A DNA stretch of 64,000 nt from Pegoplata infirma (taxonomy: Eukaryota > Arthropoda > Insecta > Diptera > Anthomyiidae). Every line of letters begins with the position of its first letter. The first letter of the stretch is position 1. The stretch lies in assembly GCA_963921195.1 (NCBI GenBank), contig OY992540.1, forward strand, positions 22,022,262-22,086,261. The letters are read 5' to 3'. The notes beneath the pieces are model-generated. The model did no database searches, was not told where the DNA came from, and worked only from the letters and a program-made list of their open reading frames with translations. Positions 46,011-60,718 of the stretch are shown in pieces. The translations under genes were made by a program, and so were the position numbers.

Positions 46011-46711
46011 TTAAGCATTTTTACAAATTTTCTTCTCGCTTATTAAACAACCCAACCCCATGTAGAGCCACAGAGAAAAAAAATGTATATATCTCTTCTC
46101 TTTTAAAATGCTCTTTGATATGGAAACAATTTTTCCATTTTTATAATTTTTTTTCTGCTTTTTTTCTTTGGGTAAATAAAATTTTTTTTCGTGATTTTTT
46201 TTTTTTCTTTTTCATATAAAAATAATAAAATGTTGCTGCTGCTTGGCTCCGTGTTGAATGTGGCATGTTGAGTTGGAATACAATTTTTATTTTCTCTTGT
46301 ACAATTTTTTCCCTTCTTTAAAAAAAAAAAATAAAATAAAAATTGTTGTAGTATTTGTTGGTGGTGGTGTTGTTGTAGTTGTTGTTATTATTGGTATCGT
46401 TGTATATACCACAATGGAAAAATGGGAAATTTTTTTTTGTGTGGTTGTTGTTGTGGCAATGGTGGTTGCTTGATACCTGCTTTTTGGTCTGGCCTAGTAA
46501 TATTTGTTGTTGTTGCTGCTGCCTATTGGTGTGTTTATGTGTATGTATGTATGTGTGTGTGTGTAACTTGCCTGCACCCTTAATGTTGTAAGGGGTCGTT
46601 TAACAAAAAAAAAATTGTACATTTTCCTGCTCTTTAACCAACCATTTGCGTACGACCCATAAAGCGATTCACAGTTTTACTTCAAATACTGGTGATGATC
46701 GTTGCAGAGAG
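46011..46711. other. runt upstream region with simple repeats
   Basis: No gene. GTTGTTGTT/GTTGTAGTTG-type and TGTATGTATG simple repeats occupy 46340-46560. T-rich tracts lie at 46140-46215. It probably holds proximal control sequences of runt, but I cannot name specific binding sites. Confidence 0.45.
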
Positions 46712-46713
46712 TC

Positions 46714-49231
<2,518 letters not shown>

Positions 49232-50178
49232 GCTATGGTTATCCACATCCTGGTGCTTTTAATCCCTTCATGTTAAATCCTGCCTGGTTAGATGCTGCCT
49301 ATATGACTTATGGTTATGCGGATTATTTCCGCCATCAAGCTGCTATGCATCATCCTGCATTGGCTAAAACTTCCCCCTTGCCTAATGGCCAAACAAATGT
49401 TGCTCCTCCCTCACAAGCTAATTCACCAAATGATTATCAACATCCTAGCCAAATAACACCACCACCTACGGGCGCTCCTGTTATTGCTGCTACCAATATG
49501 ATACCTTCACCTCCTGGTTCTAATTATAGTATGCCCCAGTTTCCTTTTAATCCGGTGGCTGCTGCTGCTGCCGCCGCTGCTGCCGCGGCTGCTCAGGTGC
49601 ATCCTGATTTAATACATCCTCATCAAAAGTCGGCACATCCTCATGCTTTTCATCCTTATAATTTGGCTAATTTAAGACAACGTCCCGCACACATGCATAA
49701 TACTTCATTGGGTTCTCATTCTTCAACCGAACACATTAATCCAGCTCATATTAGTCCTGCCTCCTCAAGACCTTCATCATCTTCACCTTCACACAATCCA
49801 CACAACAAGTTTAACACTTCCGTCGAAACTAGTTCATTACATGAACAATCTGCCTCGGAAGTAGATTCCGATGATGAACAAATTGATGTGGTTAAATCAG
49901 CTTTTGTACCCATTCTAAGACCTCAATTACCCAGTCTTAATGGTTCCACAGAAGATTTAGATAAATCTATAGATTCTACACGTTCCTCCCCACCCCATCA
50001 TCATATTAATATGCCTAGACAAAGATGTGATTTAAAAGCTCCTTCCTCCATGAAACCCTATTTACATGAATCATCATCACAGCATTCCCGACAATCATCA
50101 CCGGAAACTACTTTGCCAGCTGCTACAAAACTTAAGAATGCTACTAATGCTCAGAAAACTGTTTGGCGTCCATACTGA
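49232..50178 (+). CDS. run: runt (Runx family transcription factor), exon 2
   Basis: It codes residues 200-514. It opens with the strongly conserved SYGYPHPGAF and NPAWLDAAYMTYGYADYF segment, then a Pro/Ser/His-rich region. A 12-residue Ala tract (309-320) uses mixed GCN codons, so it is not a simple slip product. HPHAFHPYN and FVPILRPQL (424-432) are conserved fly Runt blocks. The last five residues are VWRPY (510-514), the Groucho/TLE co-repressor motif of Runx proteins. Stop TGA at 50176-50178. No frameshift or stop interrupts it, so with exon 1 it is an intact gene. Confidence 0.97.
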
Positions 50179-51240
50179 GAAGTTTTAAGGGCGCAAGAAG
50201 TCGTCTTTGCTTATCATGTACTACGTCTTGCCAAGGAATTGGCATGGAAACGTATTCTATTGGCCAAAGAAATCAAGGTGTCCGAAGAAAACCGTTAAAA
50301 TTAATAACGGCACACGAAGAAAGAACTACTGGATTTAGTTCTTCTTCTTAAACAAAATGGACGCTTGTTAATCTATCTAACAAACCAATCAACTAAGAGG
50401 TAATTTGTGTTCGTTCCTGCAATCAAAAAAAAAATTGTTAAAAAGCCGACGGCAAAACACAATTTGAACACTGAAAAAAATATTACCACTTGAAAAAAAG
50501 CCAGCAAAAGAAAATAAAACCACCACCATCATCAATAACACTCATCTAAAGGTTTTCTCTCAAAAAAACCTTTAAAAAAATCATGTGATATATATTGGAG
50601 TAGCAGCACTTCAAAGAAAAAACCCTAAAAAAACCACCTTAAAACCCGCTTACCAAAATGCTTGTGATATAGTGATAAGAAATCCTCAAAGTCTCTCTCT
50701 CCCCTCCCCCTTAGACCCTAAGGATTATTGCTTAGCCCCTCATTCATCTCTAACTCCCTCTCACCAATCCTTTTCATTATCATCAAAAAAATCTCCTCCC
50801 ATTTGGATTCCGGCGAATTTTTATGCTCGACTCATAAAATCGTACGTTGAGTTCGTTTTCTTGTCGTTGCAATAATCCAAAAATAAAATTTTTTCTAGTT
50901 TTAAAACGTCGTTGTTTAGTATTTTACCAAAAATGTATTAATTTTTACCAAAAAAAATATTATCAAAAAAATGTTGCAATTAACAATTTTAATTTTTTAA
51001 AAAAATTGTTTAATGTATTTGCTCACAACCAGGGAAGTTTATTTTTTATTTTTGTAATTTTCTTACTCTCTCCAATTATTTGTTTTGTAAATACTTTTTT
51101 TTGTATATTATTTGATTTATTAAAATTATTATTATCTATATCGTAAGTTAAGTTTAAAAAAAATATAAAAAAAAAATAGTTGACAATTATAAAAAAAGGA
51201 AGAAAAAAAGTAATAATAAATAAAATATATTTTTACAAAA
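50179..51240 (+). other. run: runt 3' UTR and polyadenylation signals
   Basis: No further gene follows on this strand. Overlapping AATAAA signals at 51215-51220 and 51219-51224 are the best polyadenylation candidates, giving a 3' UTR of about 1 kb. An earlier weaker AAATAAAAC at about 50513 could be an alternative. Assignment is by position and motif only. Confidence 0.5.
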
Positions 51241-51837
51241 AAATTATAAAATTTAAACATTCTTGTGACTTTTTATTATCAAACAAAAAAAAAAATAAAA
51301 ATTTGGTTAAAAATTTGTTAGAAACACTTTTAATCAAATTTTAATCAAAATTGTGTTTTAAAAAATCCACGATTCAAACATTACCCAAAGCAAAAAATTT
51401 TGTCTAAACCAAAATGTTTGCTAATTTTTGTTTTCAATCCCATACTAAAAGAATTGAAAACGAATTTAAATTACAAAAAACGCAGATTCAAAAAAATTTT
51501 TTATCGAAACTCCTCCGATAAAAAAAATTGTTGTACCAATCACCAAATCAATAAAAATCAATTGAATATTTTTCAATCAAAAATTTTTCGATTTTGATCA
51601 CAAATTTGGTAAATTTTTTATTTGTAGCCAAACAAAATTATGTTTGATTTAACGAATGAATTGTAAGCTTGTGACCAAATTTTGAAGAAGTGATTATTTT
51701 TTGCTTTCCAATATGTTGCCAACAATGAACAACAATCCGATTATTTTGAAATTTTTTTTTCAATTAATGTATTTAAATAAATTAAAGCGAAAAAAATTTG
51801 GTATGTTGAAAAATTGTAATTCGACAGTAAAATAAAA
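51241..51837. other. AT-rich intergenic DNA
   Basis: No gene or clear repeat. A/T tracts throughout. Confidence 0.45.
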
Positions 51838-52140
51838 CAAGTAAAAAAGTTAAATTCGGCCTTGCCGAATGTAGTGATACCCTCCACAATTTCAAAAAGA
51901 TTATTGCAAAAAACATTTTTTAAAGGAAATTACTTTTGAAAAAAAAAAAAAATAAAAAATTTGATGTTCATTTATGTTCACATGTGTCAACCAGCAGCCG
52001 AATGTAAGCATTTTGTTTTTTTAGGTTATGTTGAATGTACTAAAATTTTTGAGGTGTCCTTACATTTTCGTTAAAAGCCCTAGTGGCGCTGAGACACATA
52101 TATTGTATGAAAATTAATTGAATTTTTAATAAATAATATT

Positions 52141-52179
<39 letters not shown>

Positions 52180-52460
52180 TTTGAACCGCTGAACCGATAT
52201 CGCTCAAATGCAATACCAAACTTCTCGGGAGAACTTCTAATAAATATGTTAAGTTTCAGTCATCTCCGTGTAATATTTTGGCCGTGATCACTATTTCCAC
52301 AGACAAACAGACGGACAGACGAACATTGCTAGAATGTCTTAAAATCGATCGGGGATCATGAATATATATACTTTATGGGGTCCCAGACCGATATTTCAAT
52401 GAGTTACAAACGGAATGACAAACTTATATATACCCTCTATCACTAAATGGAGGGTATAAA
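51838..52460 (+). mobile_element. mini-me/DINE-like element C, with retroposon insertion
   Basis: It starts AAGTAAAAAAGTTAAATTCG, includes GCTGAACCGATATCGCTCAA, GACGGACAGACGAACATTGC, (TA)n, TTTATGGGGTCCCAGACCG and ends ACTAAATGGAGGGTATAAAA. This is the clearest forward copy of the family in the window. A poly(A)-tailed insertion splits it at 52075-52177. Confidence 0.65.
52075..52177 (+). mobile_element. Poly(A)-tailed short retroposon (SINE-like), copy 2
   Basis: AGCCCTAGTGGCGCTGAGAC followed by an AT-rich body and a 33-nt A-tract (52145-52177) lies between mini-me segments CTTACATTTTCGTT and CTTTTGAACCGCTG. The start block matches 11083. The interruption of a known repeat marks it as an insertion. 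Confidence 0.5.
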
Positions 52461-53644
52461 AAAACAAAATTTTTTATCAAAACAATGATTACTTTAATTA
52501 AATTTTGTTGATCAAAAGATTTAATTGAAAATTGTCAGCCATAATTTTTTGTGTACATATATATTTACACGAACGGATTAAGGATTTTATTATTATTCAA
52601 CGATTTTTTTTAGTTTTGGAATTCCCTTTGCACAGTGTAAATGAATACTGTCTTCAACATATTAAAAAAGTTTTTCTTTTCAGTGTACTCAATTTCTAGA
52701 CCTGTTGAAACATTATTTAAAATCTTTCTTTAACGTATTTTTATGCCCTTCAACACAGTATGGCATGATATAACGTATCGAAATATCGGTCTAAGGCTAC
52801 GTTCACACTATATGAACTTACCATGGTAAGTTGAGATGATTTTATGATTTTTCTTTATGCTAGTACAATTTGAGATGATTTTGTAGATCACTATGTGAAA
52901 TTTGTTCAATGGAAAATCACATAGTGATTTTAAAATCACGCAAGTCGTTCTTAAAAAACAAAATTTTCAAAAAGGTTCTTAGGTCGCATCGGGCTCTTAA
53001 AGTTCGGACCCTGCAACAAAATATGTAGATATTTTTTACAACAAAAAAAAAACATTTAAAAAAAAAATTAATTTTAAATTAAATTTGAATTTTTCATTAT
53101 GAAACCGTTTTTTTTTCAACAATTGACCCTAAGTATTTAATTAAAAAATTATAGATTTTTTGGACATTCTAAATCCTTTACTACGTAAGGTCAAACAAAA
53201 ATTTCTTTTTTGAGACACAATTTCAGGGTTTTTAAAATTTTATTACCATAAATATAAAAACCTCCAAGCTTAATTTTATTGAATACATCTTGGATAATCA
53301 ATGTTCAATTTTGGGTATTTTCGCTCTTTTAGCACATGTAGCGAATTAATTTTAGCGATTTTCAAGAAAATGCGTTTTTCCAACCATTATGGTTTATTTT
53401 TATTTGTTTTGACCAAAATTTTGGGTAGAAAATACTAAAGGTTAATTGACTATAGTTCCATTTGACCTTTATTACGCAGTTTTTAAATCGTACTAGTACA
53501 GGACATTTTTAACCATTGTTGGCCGACCCGAAATTTGACTATTTCCAAATTCGGCAAATAATACACTGAAAAAGTAACTCTGAAATTTTAATCATAAAAT
53601 ATTTTGGCGGGGTTCAAGAAAATGGATATAAAACCTATATGGAC
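52461..53644. other. AT-rich intergenic DNA
   Basis: No gene. A small mini-me fragment (TATCGAAATATCGGTCTAAG) is at about 52775-52795, and a short hairpin around GATCACTATGTGAAATTTG lies near 52885-52935. Confidence 0.45.
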
Positions 53645-54741
53645 ATTAGGGCGGGTCGATTTAAAAATCGCCCATGGCTCAGTGAAAATCGTATTCTAGG
53701 GATCAAAATAAGAAACTTTGCCGAAGGAACCATACCTCTAAAACGAATTCTACTACCCCCAAGCTGTTGACTTTTGTCCCGTAGGGTCAAGTTTTGAAAA
53801 ATCCCACTTTGACCCATTTAGAGTGTCCCAATCGAGTCCAAATGTATGACCGACGCCCACTAACTTTGGAGGGCCGATCCACCCATGCCAGTGGCACACC
53901 CCCTGGAACTCCCCTGGGGGGTTCCCCATACAAACATTTCAAAAAATCACAATTTTTGGCACTTTATTTTATTATTTTTTATTTATTTTATTATTTTATT
54001 TATTTTTTTTTCTCTTTAGAAATTTATTTAGTCAGAACATATGTAAATGAAAAAATTAATTTAACTTAGTAATAGAAAAGAAAATAAAAAAAAAATACTG
54101 TTTGAAGTCTTTTTTGCTTTCAAGTCTGGGCAATTTCGAACGACACGTTCAATTGCTAGCTAGCGTTTCCAAACGAGTTATACCGGAAAATGTAGAGGCT
54201 GTTATGGCGACGACATTAGAGATCCGTGCGAAATTGCCCAGACTTGAAAGCAAAAAAGACTTCAAACAGTAATTTTTTTTATTTTCTTTTCTATTACTAA
54301 GTTAAATTAATTTTTTCATTTTCATATGTTCTGACTAAATAAATTTCTAAAGAGAAAAAATAAATAAAATAATAAAAATAAATTAAATAAATAAAAAATA
54401 ATAAAATAAAGTGCCAAAAATGGTAATTTTTTGAAATGTTTGTATGGGGAACCCCCCAGGGGAGTTTCAAGGAGTGTGCCACTGGCATGGGTGGATCGGC
54501 CCTCCAAAGTTAGTGGGGGTCGGTCATACATTTGGACTCGATTGGGGCACTCTAAATGGGTCAAAGTGGGATTTTTCAAAACTTGTCCCTACGGGACAAA
54601 AGTCAACAGTTGGGGGGTAGTAGAATTCGTTTTAGAGGTATGGTTTCCTTCGGCAAAGTTTCTTATTTTGATCCGTAGAATAAAATTTTCACTGAGCCAT
54701 GGGCGATTTTTTTGCCTCCCCACAAATCGACCCGGCCTAAT
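53645..54741. repeat. 1.1-kb palindrome with a ~92-nt unique loop
   Basis: ATTAGGGCGGGTCGA pairs with TCGACCCGGCCTAAT. The arms pair through CCCATGGCTCAGTGAAAAT, TTGACTTTTGTCCCGTAGGG, CCACCCATGCCAGTGGCACA and the TTGAAGTCTTTTTTGCTTTC blocks. The loop (about 54139-54230) is not repeated. The + strand is open from about 54120 to a TAA at 54269-54271, with the segments NFERHVQLLAS and AKLPRLESKKDFKQ. Family unknown. The arms share a GGGGGTCGGTC motif with the 1.9-kb palindromes. Confidence 0.7.
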
Positions 54742-54752
54742 ATATACGTATA

Positions 54753-54975
54753 TTGAAGATACCATGGACTGATCGTGTCCCAAATAATGAAGTATTAAGG
54801 AGAATAAACATTGACAGACAATTGATTAAAACCGTCAACCACCGAAAAATCTTTTATTTGGGACACATAAAGAGAAACGAAAAGTACAAACTTCTACAAA
54901 ACATTCTTAAAGGGAAAATTGAAGGAAGGCGCGCTAGAGGTATAAGAGATCTTTCCTGCACTCAAAGAAAAATGC
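54753..54975 (+). pseudogene. Fragment of a LINE reverse transcriptase C-terminus
   Basis: The frame gives IPWTDRVPNNEVLRRI, then KIFYLGHIKRNEKY and GKIEGRRARG. This order (WxDRVxNxEVLRR ... YLGHIxRNE ... GKxEGxR) is typical of the C-terminal part of insect endonuclease/reverse-transcriptase LINEs. It is a short fragment with no RT core and no start. Confidence 0.6.
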
Positions 54976-55203
54976 AGCAGATGAATTGTTTCCAGCAAAA
55001 ACGAAAATTTAAGATTTTTTTATTTTCGGCTTTTTTTTTAATTAATAAAAAAAATTTTAGATTTAATTTATTATAATAAATAATTATCAAATTCCACTTA
55101 TTTGAATTATTTTAAATTTATTTATTTTGAAAATAATGAAATAAATTAATAAAAAAATAAATCCAAAAATTCAAATTACATAAAAAGTTAAAATACAGGC
55201 TTT
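54976..55203. other. AT-rich sequence between elements
   Basis: No gene seen. A/T-rich spacer between the LINE fragment and the target duplication of the hAT element. Confidence 0.4.
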
Positions 55204-55211
55204 TCTGGAAT

Positions 55212-55850
55212 CATAGATGGGACTAATTAATTAAAGGGACAAATTAATTGATGGTTTAATTACCATTTAATTGATGTCAATGGTAATGAAATTTTTTTCA
55301 TTACCATTGGTTGTATTAATTGTACCAATTAAATTACTTATCAATTTAATTACTAATGAAAATTAAAAAAAAATAATTACCATTGCTATTCCATCATTTA
55401 AAAAAAAATAATTACCATTAGTAAAAGTCGTCACAATATTGTCAAAATCGTTAATATTTGGAAATATCCGTTGTTTTTTGTTATATGGTGTTTTAGTTTT
55501 TCCATTTTATAAACCAAACACACGTTGATTGCCTTTGTATAACACAATATTTGAAATTTTTATTTGCGTTTTGTTTTTTGTCTTTAACATTTTCATATTT
55601 TTTTGTAAAAACATACTTTGATGTTTAAATTTTTAACTTTTCAAAAAAACAAAAATGTGCAAACCAATGGATTTGAAACCAATTATAATTGGTGTTTTTC
55701 AACAATTGGTGCATTTCATTACCATTAGTAATTATTTCTTCAATTAAACAAATTTAATTACCATTAAATGGTAATGAACATTTTTTCATTACAATTGATA
55801 TCAACCAATGGTAATTAAATTTCAATGGTAATTAAAAATTCCCATCTATG
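55212..55850. mobile_element. Non-autonomous hAT element made of TAATTACCATT repeats
   Basis: Ends CATAGATGGGA and TCCCATCTATG are inverted repeats flanked by a perfect 8-bp duplication TCTGGAAT (55204-55211, 55851-55858). The 639-bp element repeats ATTACCATT/AATGGTAAT units in both orientations near its ends around a unique AT-rich centre. No transposase frame. Confidence 0.85.
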
Positions 55851-55858
55851 TCTGGAAT

Positions 55859-56215
55859 AACGAATCATTGAAAAGAATTTTGGACAAGAATTTTTAGATA
55901 AGCGGGGGCTAATAACCCTAAAAAACTAAAACACATATTTTAAAATTTTTAAATGCCGTCACTATGTCTTGGTTTTATTCAATTTTGTATTTTATTTCAT
56001 AACTAGTCGAATAGCCTGTCCCTGACAGGCGAACACCAAATCACTTTTCTCAATAGTTCTAATTTTTTACCAAACTTTAAAAAAAATTATGTTTGTGCTT
56101 AAAAAATTTAATATTGCTTGATCGAGTTACATCAATATATTTCCCAAACTGGAAAAAAATTTAATGAGGGTAAAATGTTTTATTGATAAAATTTTAGAAC
56201 TAAATTTAGCACGCC
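55859..56215. other. AT-rich intergenic DNA
   Basis: Nothing recognised apart from A/T-rich sequence. Confidence 0.4.
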
Positions 56216-58463
56216 CATTTCGTCTCTCCATCCATAAACCGGATATCAAAACTCCATAGTGTGGATCTGTACCATGGTCACTCCTAAAATTTACAATTCT
56301 TTCACTTAAATTTTTCCTTATAATTCTCCGTACACAGTTTAAATATTAAATCTGACTTCATAAGGATATGGTCGATTGTCAATACTTTATGCTTTACAAT
56401 TTTCAGCTTCCTTAGTCATTAGGGGTTTCAGAAATAGTTTAAATGTTTAAAAACTATATGTATTTCGCCGTCTTCCGTCACTCCCCCTTTCTTAAAGGCC
56501 GAAAATCCGGCTAAGTTACAGATTATGTATATCCAAGTCACTGGATATCTAGGTCAGTGTTGATCTTTGCCATAGTCCGTACCATATGCATCCCAATTTT
56601 CATCTTTCAAGGTCATAAGGTGTCTTCAAAATTAGGTAAGATGTAAAAACATAATTTTTTCACGCCCAATTCTTCTCTTAATTCTCCGTCCATATTCCAA
56701 AATTTTTAAATCTGACTACTTTAGGATAAGTTCCATCGTTAGTACTTTACTCGTATCCACTCCCCTTTTCCCTCTCAATTATCCGTCCACACACTGAAAA
56801 AAATAACTATACTGAAAATAAATAAACACTGTTATTAATTTAAGTAAGCAAATTTTTTTGAATTTACTTCAACTTTTCTTAATATAAGGTGGTTTTACTT
56901 AAAACAAAGCAAATAAACTTGAAGATAGTACATGCAAATACTTAAAAAAGCACAAACGTTTTCCTTAATTTGTTTTTTTAAATTAAATTAAATATTCTTT
57001 AGATTTATGGCGAATTGATTGCATTTAAGAAAAAAAGGGTTTATTAAAAAATTTTGTCTTACTTAAAAGAAAAAAATTTAAATTGTGTGCAAAAAAAATA
57101 AATAAGTACGTAACTTACTTAAAAATAGTATACACATTTTCAAGACCTTGAATCAAATAAGTACTAATCTTTAATTCCAAAACGCATTTTCTTTAATTTA
57201 ATTAATTTTTGTTTTAATTTAAGAAGAAAGTAATCTTTATTTTATTGATTTCATTGACTATATTTGAATCCAAATCTTCATCAGTTTAAGAAAGAATTTA
57301 CTTAACTTAAGGAAAAAATACTTAAGGTATTTTGGGAACCCCATCTGAGGGCCCCATCTGGAGACCCCATGAGACCCTAACTTTAAATCCAAATTTCGAT
57401 TTTCGCGGAATTTTTAAATGTCTATAACTCTGCAAATACTGCAGATACGAAAAAAATTCTAAAGGCAATTTTGTAGTCCTTAACTTGTAGAATATGACCG
57501 CCGAAGACCCGAAAGCTCTCCGAGTTATAGTTTTCGAGTTATTTCATGATCAAATTTCTCAAGACCCCATTCCCATATCTCGAAAACTAAGCAAGATAGA
57601 GCGATTCTGACCAAAATTTTGGATCAAAATCATTAGTGACCCTATAATAGTGTACGCACATACTCATGGGCGGACCCTATATATGGGGGCCCATAGGGTC
57701 CTCACATTGGGACTCCATAGGGTCAACAGAATCCGTAAGTTTAAGGAAATTTTTACTTATTTTAAAAAAATATTTTTCATCTGGATAAAAACAATTAAAC
57801 TTATATTAAGTACAATTTTACTTACTTTTAAGATATATTTAAGTAAATGCATTACTATGTTTTAGGAAAAAATATACTTGGAAGAAGAATTAATATCTTT
57901 GGAGCCCTCGCATACCCACCTTTTTTTAAATTAAGTTCAACATGCTTTAAAAATGGTAAATTTTTTTTTCAGTGCAGTCCAAAAATTTTAAGTCTGACTA
58001 CGTCAGGACAATATGCTTGCCAATTTTCGGCTGTGTAGGTCATCAGGGCTTTAATGAAAGTTAAATAAAAAATAAATAAAACACAATATTGCCTTGCCCC
58101 TTTTTCCTCTCAACTCTCCGTTTACATTCCAAAAATGTTAAATCGGACTACTTAGAATATGCTTCATAGTTAGGACTACATGTTAGGGATTTTCAACTTC
58201 CTAATTCATTGGGGCGGAGCATAAAAATATTCTAAAATGTTAAAAAAAAAAAAAATTAATTTTGCCAAGTCCCCTTTTTCTCGTAATTCGCCGCCCACAG
58301 GCAAAAAATCCGGCTTCGTAAGAATCCGTCCCTGGTGTTTTACTATATGCATGCCAATTTTAAGCTTTTAAGTCCAACAATAAGATTCAAAAGGCGCTGG
58401 ATACACAAAAAATAAGAGAAACACAAAAAAAATAAATTATATATACAGAAAAGAAATTATATA
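56216..58463. repeat. Tandem array of CACGCCCC/TTCTCCGTCCAC units (left part)
   Basis: Units of roughly 150-200 bp contain a CACGCCC or CACTCCCC start, TCTCTTAATTCTCCGTCCA, TTTAAATCTGACTACTT(T/C)AGG and a GTCATTGGGG-type block, at about 56216, 56480, 56670, 58095 and 58260. The array continues at 61779 beyond the 3.3-kb element and matches the repeats at 1-861. Confidence 0.6.
56792..57974. mobile_element. 1.2-kb TIR element with CACTGAAAAA ends
   Basis: CACTGAAAAAAA and TTTTTTTCAGTG are inverted ends. The flanks join as CCGTCCACA/CAGTCC, matching an uninterrupted array unit (TCCGTCCACAGTC at 61990). The outer parts repeat TTTAAGTAA/TTACTTAAA motifs. The middle (57330-57720) is a separate dispersed repeat shared with 4.2-4.5 kb. 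No transposase is recognised. Confidence 0.55.
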
Positions 58464-58760
58464 TGAGGGGGTTAGAGCACAAGGGGTTCAAGTGACTTTT
58501 TTAAAAAAATTGAGTTAACATATGGAATTAGTAGGTGAAGTTCACAGTAGTTCATAGCACCAGAAATTAATGTGAAATTCTTATTCGTTAGCGAGATATG
58601 GCGACAATTTTTAGCTCTTGTTACTAAAATACCTGTTTTGCTTGGAGCACAAGGGGTATATGAGCACTTAAACCCCTTGTGCTCCAAGCAATTATTAAAA
58701 TTTAGTTTTTCACGTGGACAAAGTGGTTGAATTCCGAGAAGTTCTTGTAGTAATAGTAAT

Positions 58761-59392
58761 CAAATTTTGCAAGAGCATCTTCAGTCTGTAACCAGCGGTT
58801 AAAGTGTGAAAAATGGCGATTTCCGACCAAAATTCATGTCCGAATTTTTTGACCAAATTCGGCTCAAAAATTAGGAATTTTTGCGTACATAATAGGAAAA
58901 ATATAAAAAAATCCCAAAAAAAAATATTGGTCCACAGATGCTGATTTTTAACATAAATATTATTTTTTTATCCAAATTGGTCCTAAAAGTTGGAAAATGT
59001 AAAGCAAGTTATCTAAAAAATATTAAAAAAATATAAAAAAACACGATTTTCGTTCAAAAATGCTGATCAAAGATTTTGATACCAGATGCTAATCAGCCTT
59101 TTTGGACCAAAATCGTGGGTTAATTTTTAAAATTTTTCACATAAAATACTCAACATTTTTCGACTTTTAAGACAAATTTGGTTAAAAATATTTTTTATGT
59201 TTATAAATCAGCATCTGTGGACCAAAATCGCAATTTTGAAATTTTTTAAATATTTTTCCCATAAAACGCGCAAAAGTTCCTTATTTTTGACCCAGATTGG
59301 GTTAAATATTTCAGATATAAATTTTGGTCCAAAAACGTAATTTTTTAAACTTTGACCGCTGGTTGCAGACTAAAAATGACCTTGCAAAAATT
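58761..59392. repeat. 0.6-kb palindrome nested in the 3.3-kb element
   Basis: AGTCTGTAACCAGCGGTTAAAG at the left pairs with CTTTGACCGCTGGTTGCAGACT at the right. Inner blocks TGGTCCACAGATGCTGATTT and AAATCAGCATCTGTGGACCA pair too. Partial copies lie at 59886-60050 (one arm) and 60410-61100 (both arms). Confidence 0.6.
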
Positions 59393-59439
59393 TTTCATAA
59401 ATTTTCCCACAATTAGCTACTCCATGTCCATCGTTCGGC

Positions 59440-59604
59440 AGGTATCACGGCACGAAATTCGAAAGTTTAGATTTCAAGGGACGCCCTAATGAAGATGAAG
59501 ATGAGCCCGATGATGTCATGGAATCTGATTATGACGACTTAAAAATTAAACAAAGAACCATTAAAGACTTTCGTAATAAAATGTGGTTTTCCTTTTACAA
59601 ATAA
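59440..59604 (+). pseudogene. Acidic C-terminal coding fragment, copy 1 of 3
   Basis: The frame reads RYHGTKFESLDFKGRPNEDE, then DEPDDVMESDYDDLKIKQRT and IKDFRNKMWFSFYK before TAA. The acidic stretch and the following QRTIKDF resemble the C-terminal tail of a transposase with a PCNA-binding-type box (Q-x-x-I-x-x-F). Copies at 60048-60149 and 61107-61206 have a stop where this copy has Leu. I do not recognise the parent protein. Confidence 0.4.
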
Positions 59605-60506
59605 CTAACATTCTTTTCATAATTTAGAAATTTATAAAAAAAGTTAGAGCACAAGGGGTATAAGTGCCACTTACATACTTCAGAGGCAATTTTTGGGTGC
59701 TTGTATTTGTGAAATATGGTATTTTTTTAACTTGTTAGATTAAAATATATCTCAGGATCTCTATTAACTAAAAAATAATATTCTAGATATCATCTAACAT
59801 TTTTTACTGCAATTTAACTATAACCTCTTTTTTCCCATTATTAAATTTAAGGCACTTAAACCCCTTGTGCTCCAAGCAATTATTAAAATTTAACTTTTAA
59901 GACCAATTTGGTTAAAAATAATTTTTATGCTTGAAAATCAGCATCTGTGGACCAAAAGCGCTATAGTGGAATTTTTAAAAAAATTTTCCCATAAAGTACT
60001 CAAAAATTCCTAATTTTTGAGCCAGATTTGGTTAAATAATTTTCGGCAGGTATTATAATACGAAATTCGGAAGTTTAGATTTGACGGGATGCCCTAATGA
60101 AGATGAAGATGAGCCCAATGATGTCATGGAATCTGATTATGACGACTAAAAAATTAAACAAAGAACCATTACACATTTTCTTAATAAAATGTGGTTTTCC
60201 TTTTACGTATTTACAAATTTATAAAAAAAGGTAAGAGCACAAGGGGTATAAGTGCCACTTACTTACTTCAGATGCAATTTTTGGGTGCAAAAGGGTGTAA
60301 AACACGGTATTTTTTTAACTTGTTAGATAAAAATATATCTCAGGAACTCTATTAACTAAAAAATAATATACTAAATATCATCTAACATTTTTTATTGCAA
60401 TTTAATGGCGCTTTTCGACCAAAATTCATGTCCGAATATTTTAGCCAAATCCGGCTCAAAAATTAGGAGTTCTTGCGTACAACTGCTAAATGCGTAGGAA
60501 AAATAT

Positions 60507-60718
60507 TGTGCTCGATTCGGGAGTACTATTTCACCATTCACCAAATTTTTAAAAATTTGATATTCTTTTGAATTTCAAGATTTTACATTTTTTTCTTGTT
60601 AAAATATAGTAATATCTTAAATAATTACAAGAAAAATTTAAAAATCTTAAAATTCGAAAGGATATCAAATTTTTAAAATGTAGGTGAATGGTGAAAGAGT
60701 ACTCCCGAATCGAGCACA
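60507..60718. mobile_element. 212-bp hairpin element
   Basis: TGTGCTCGATTCGGGAGTAC pairs with GTACTCCCGAATCGAGCACA, and the arms continue through CCATTCACCAAATTTTTAA and AAAATTTGATAT blocks. It is inserted in the third partial palindrome copy. No coding. Confidence 0.6.

Noticed and set aside
46258..46591. Val-rich and Cys-rich open frames upstream of runt
   Set aside because: They arise from GTT/TGTATG simple repeats; no gene evidence.
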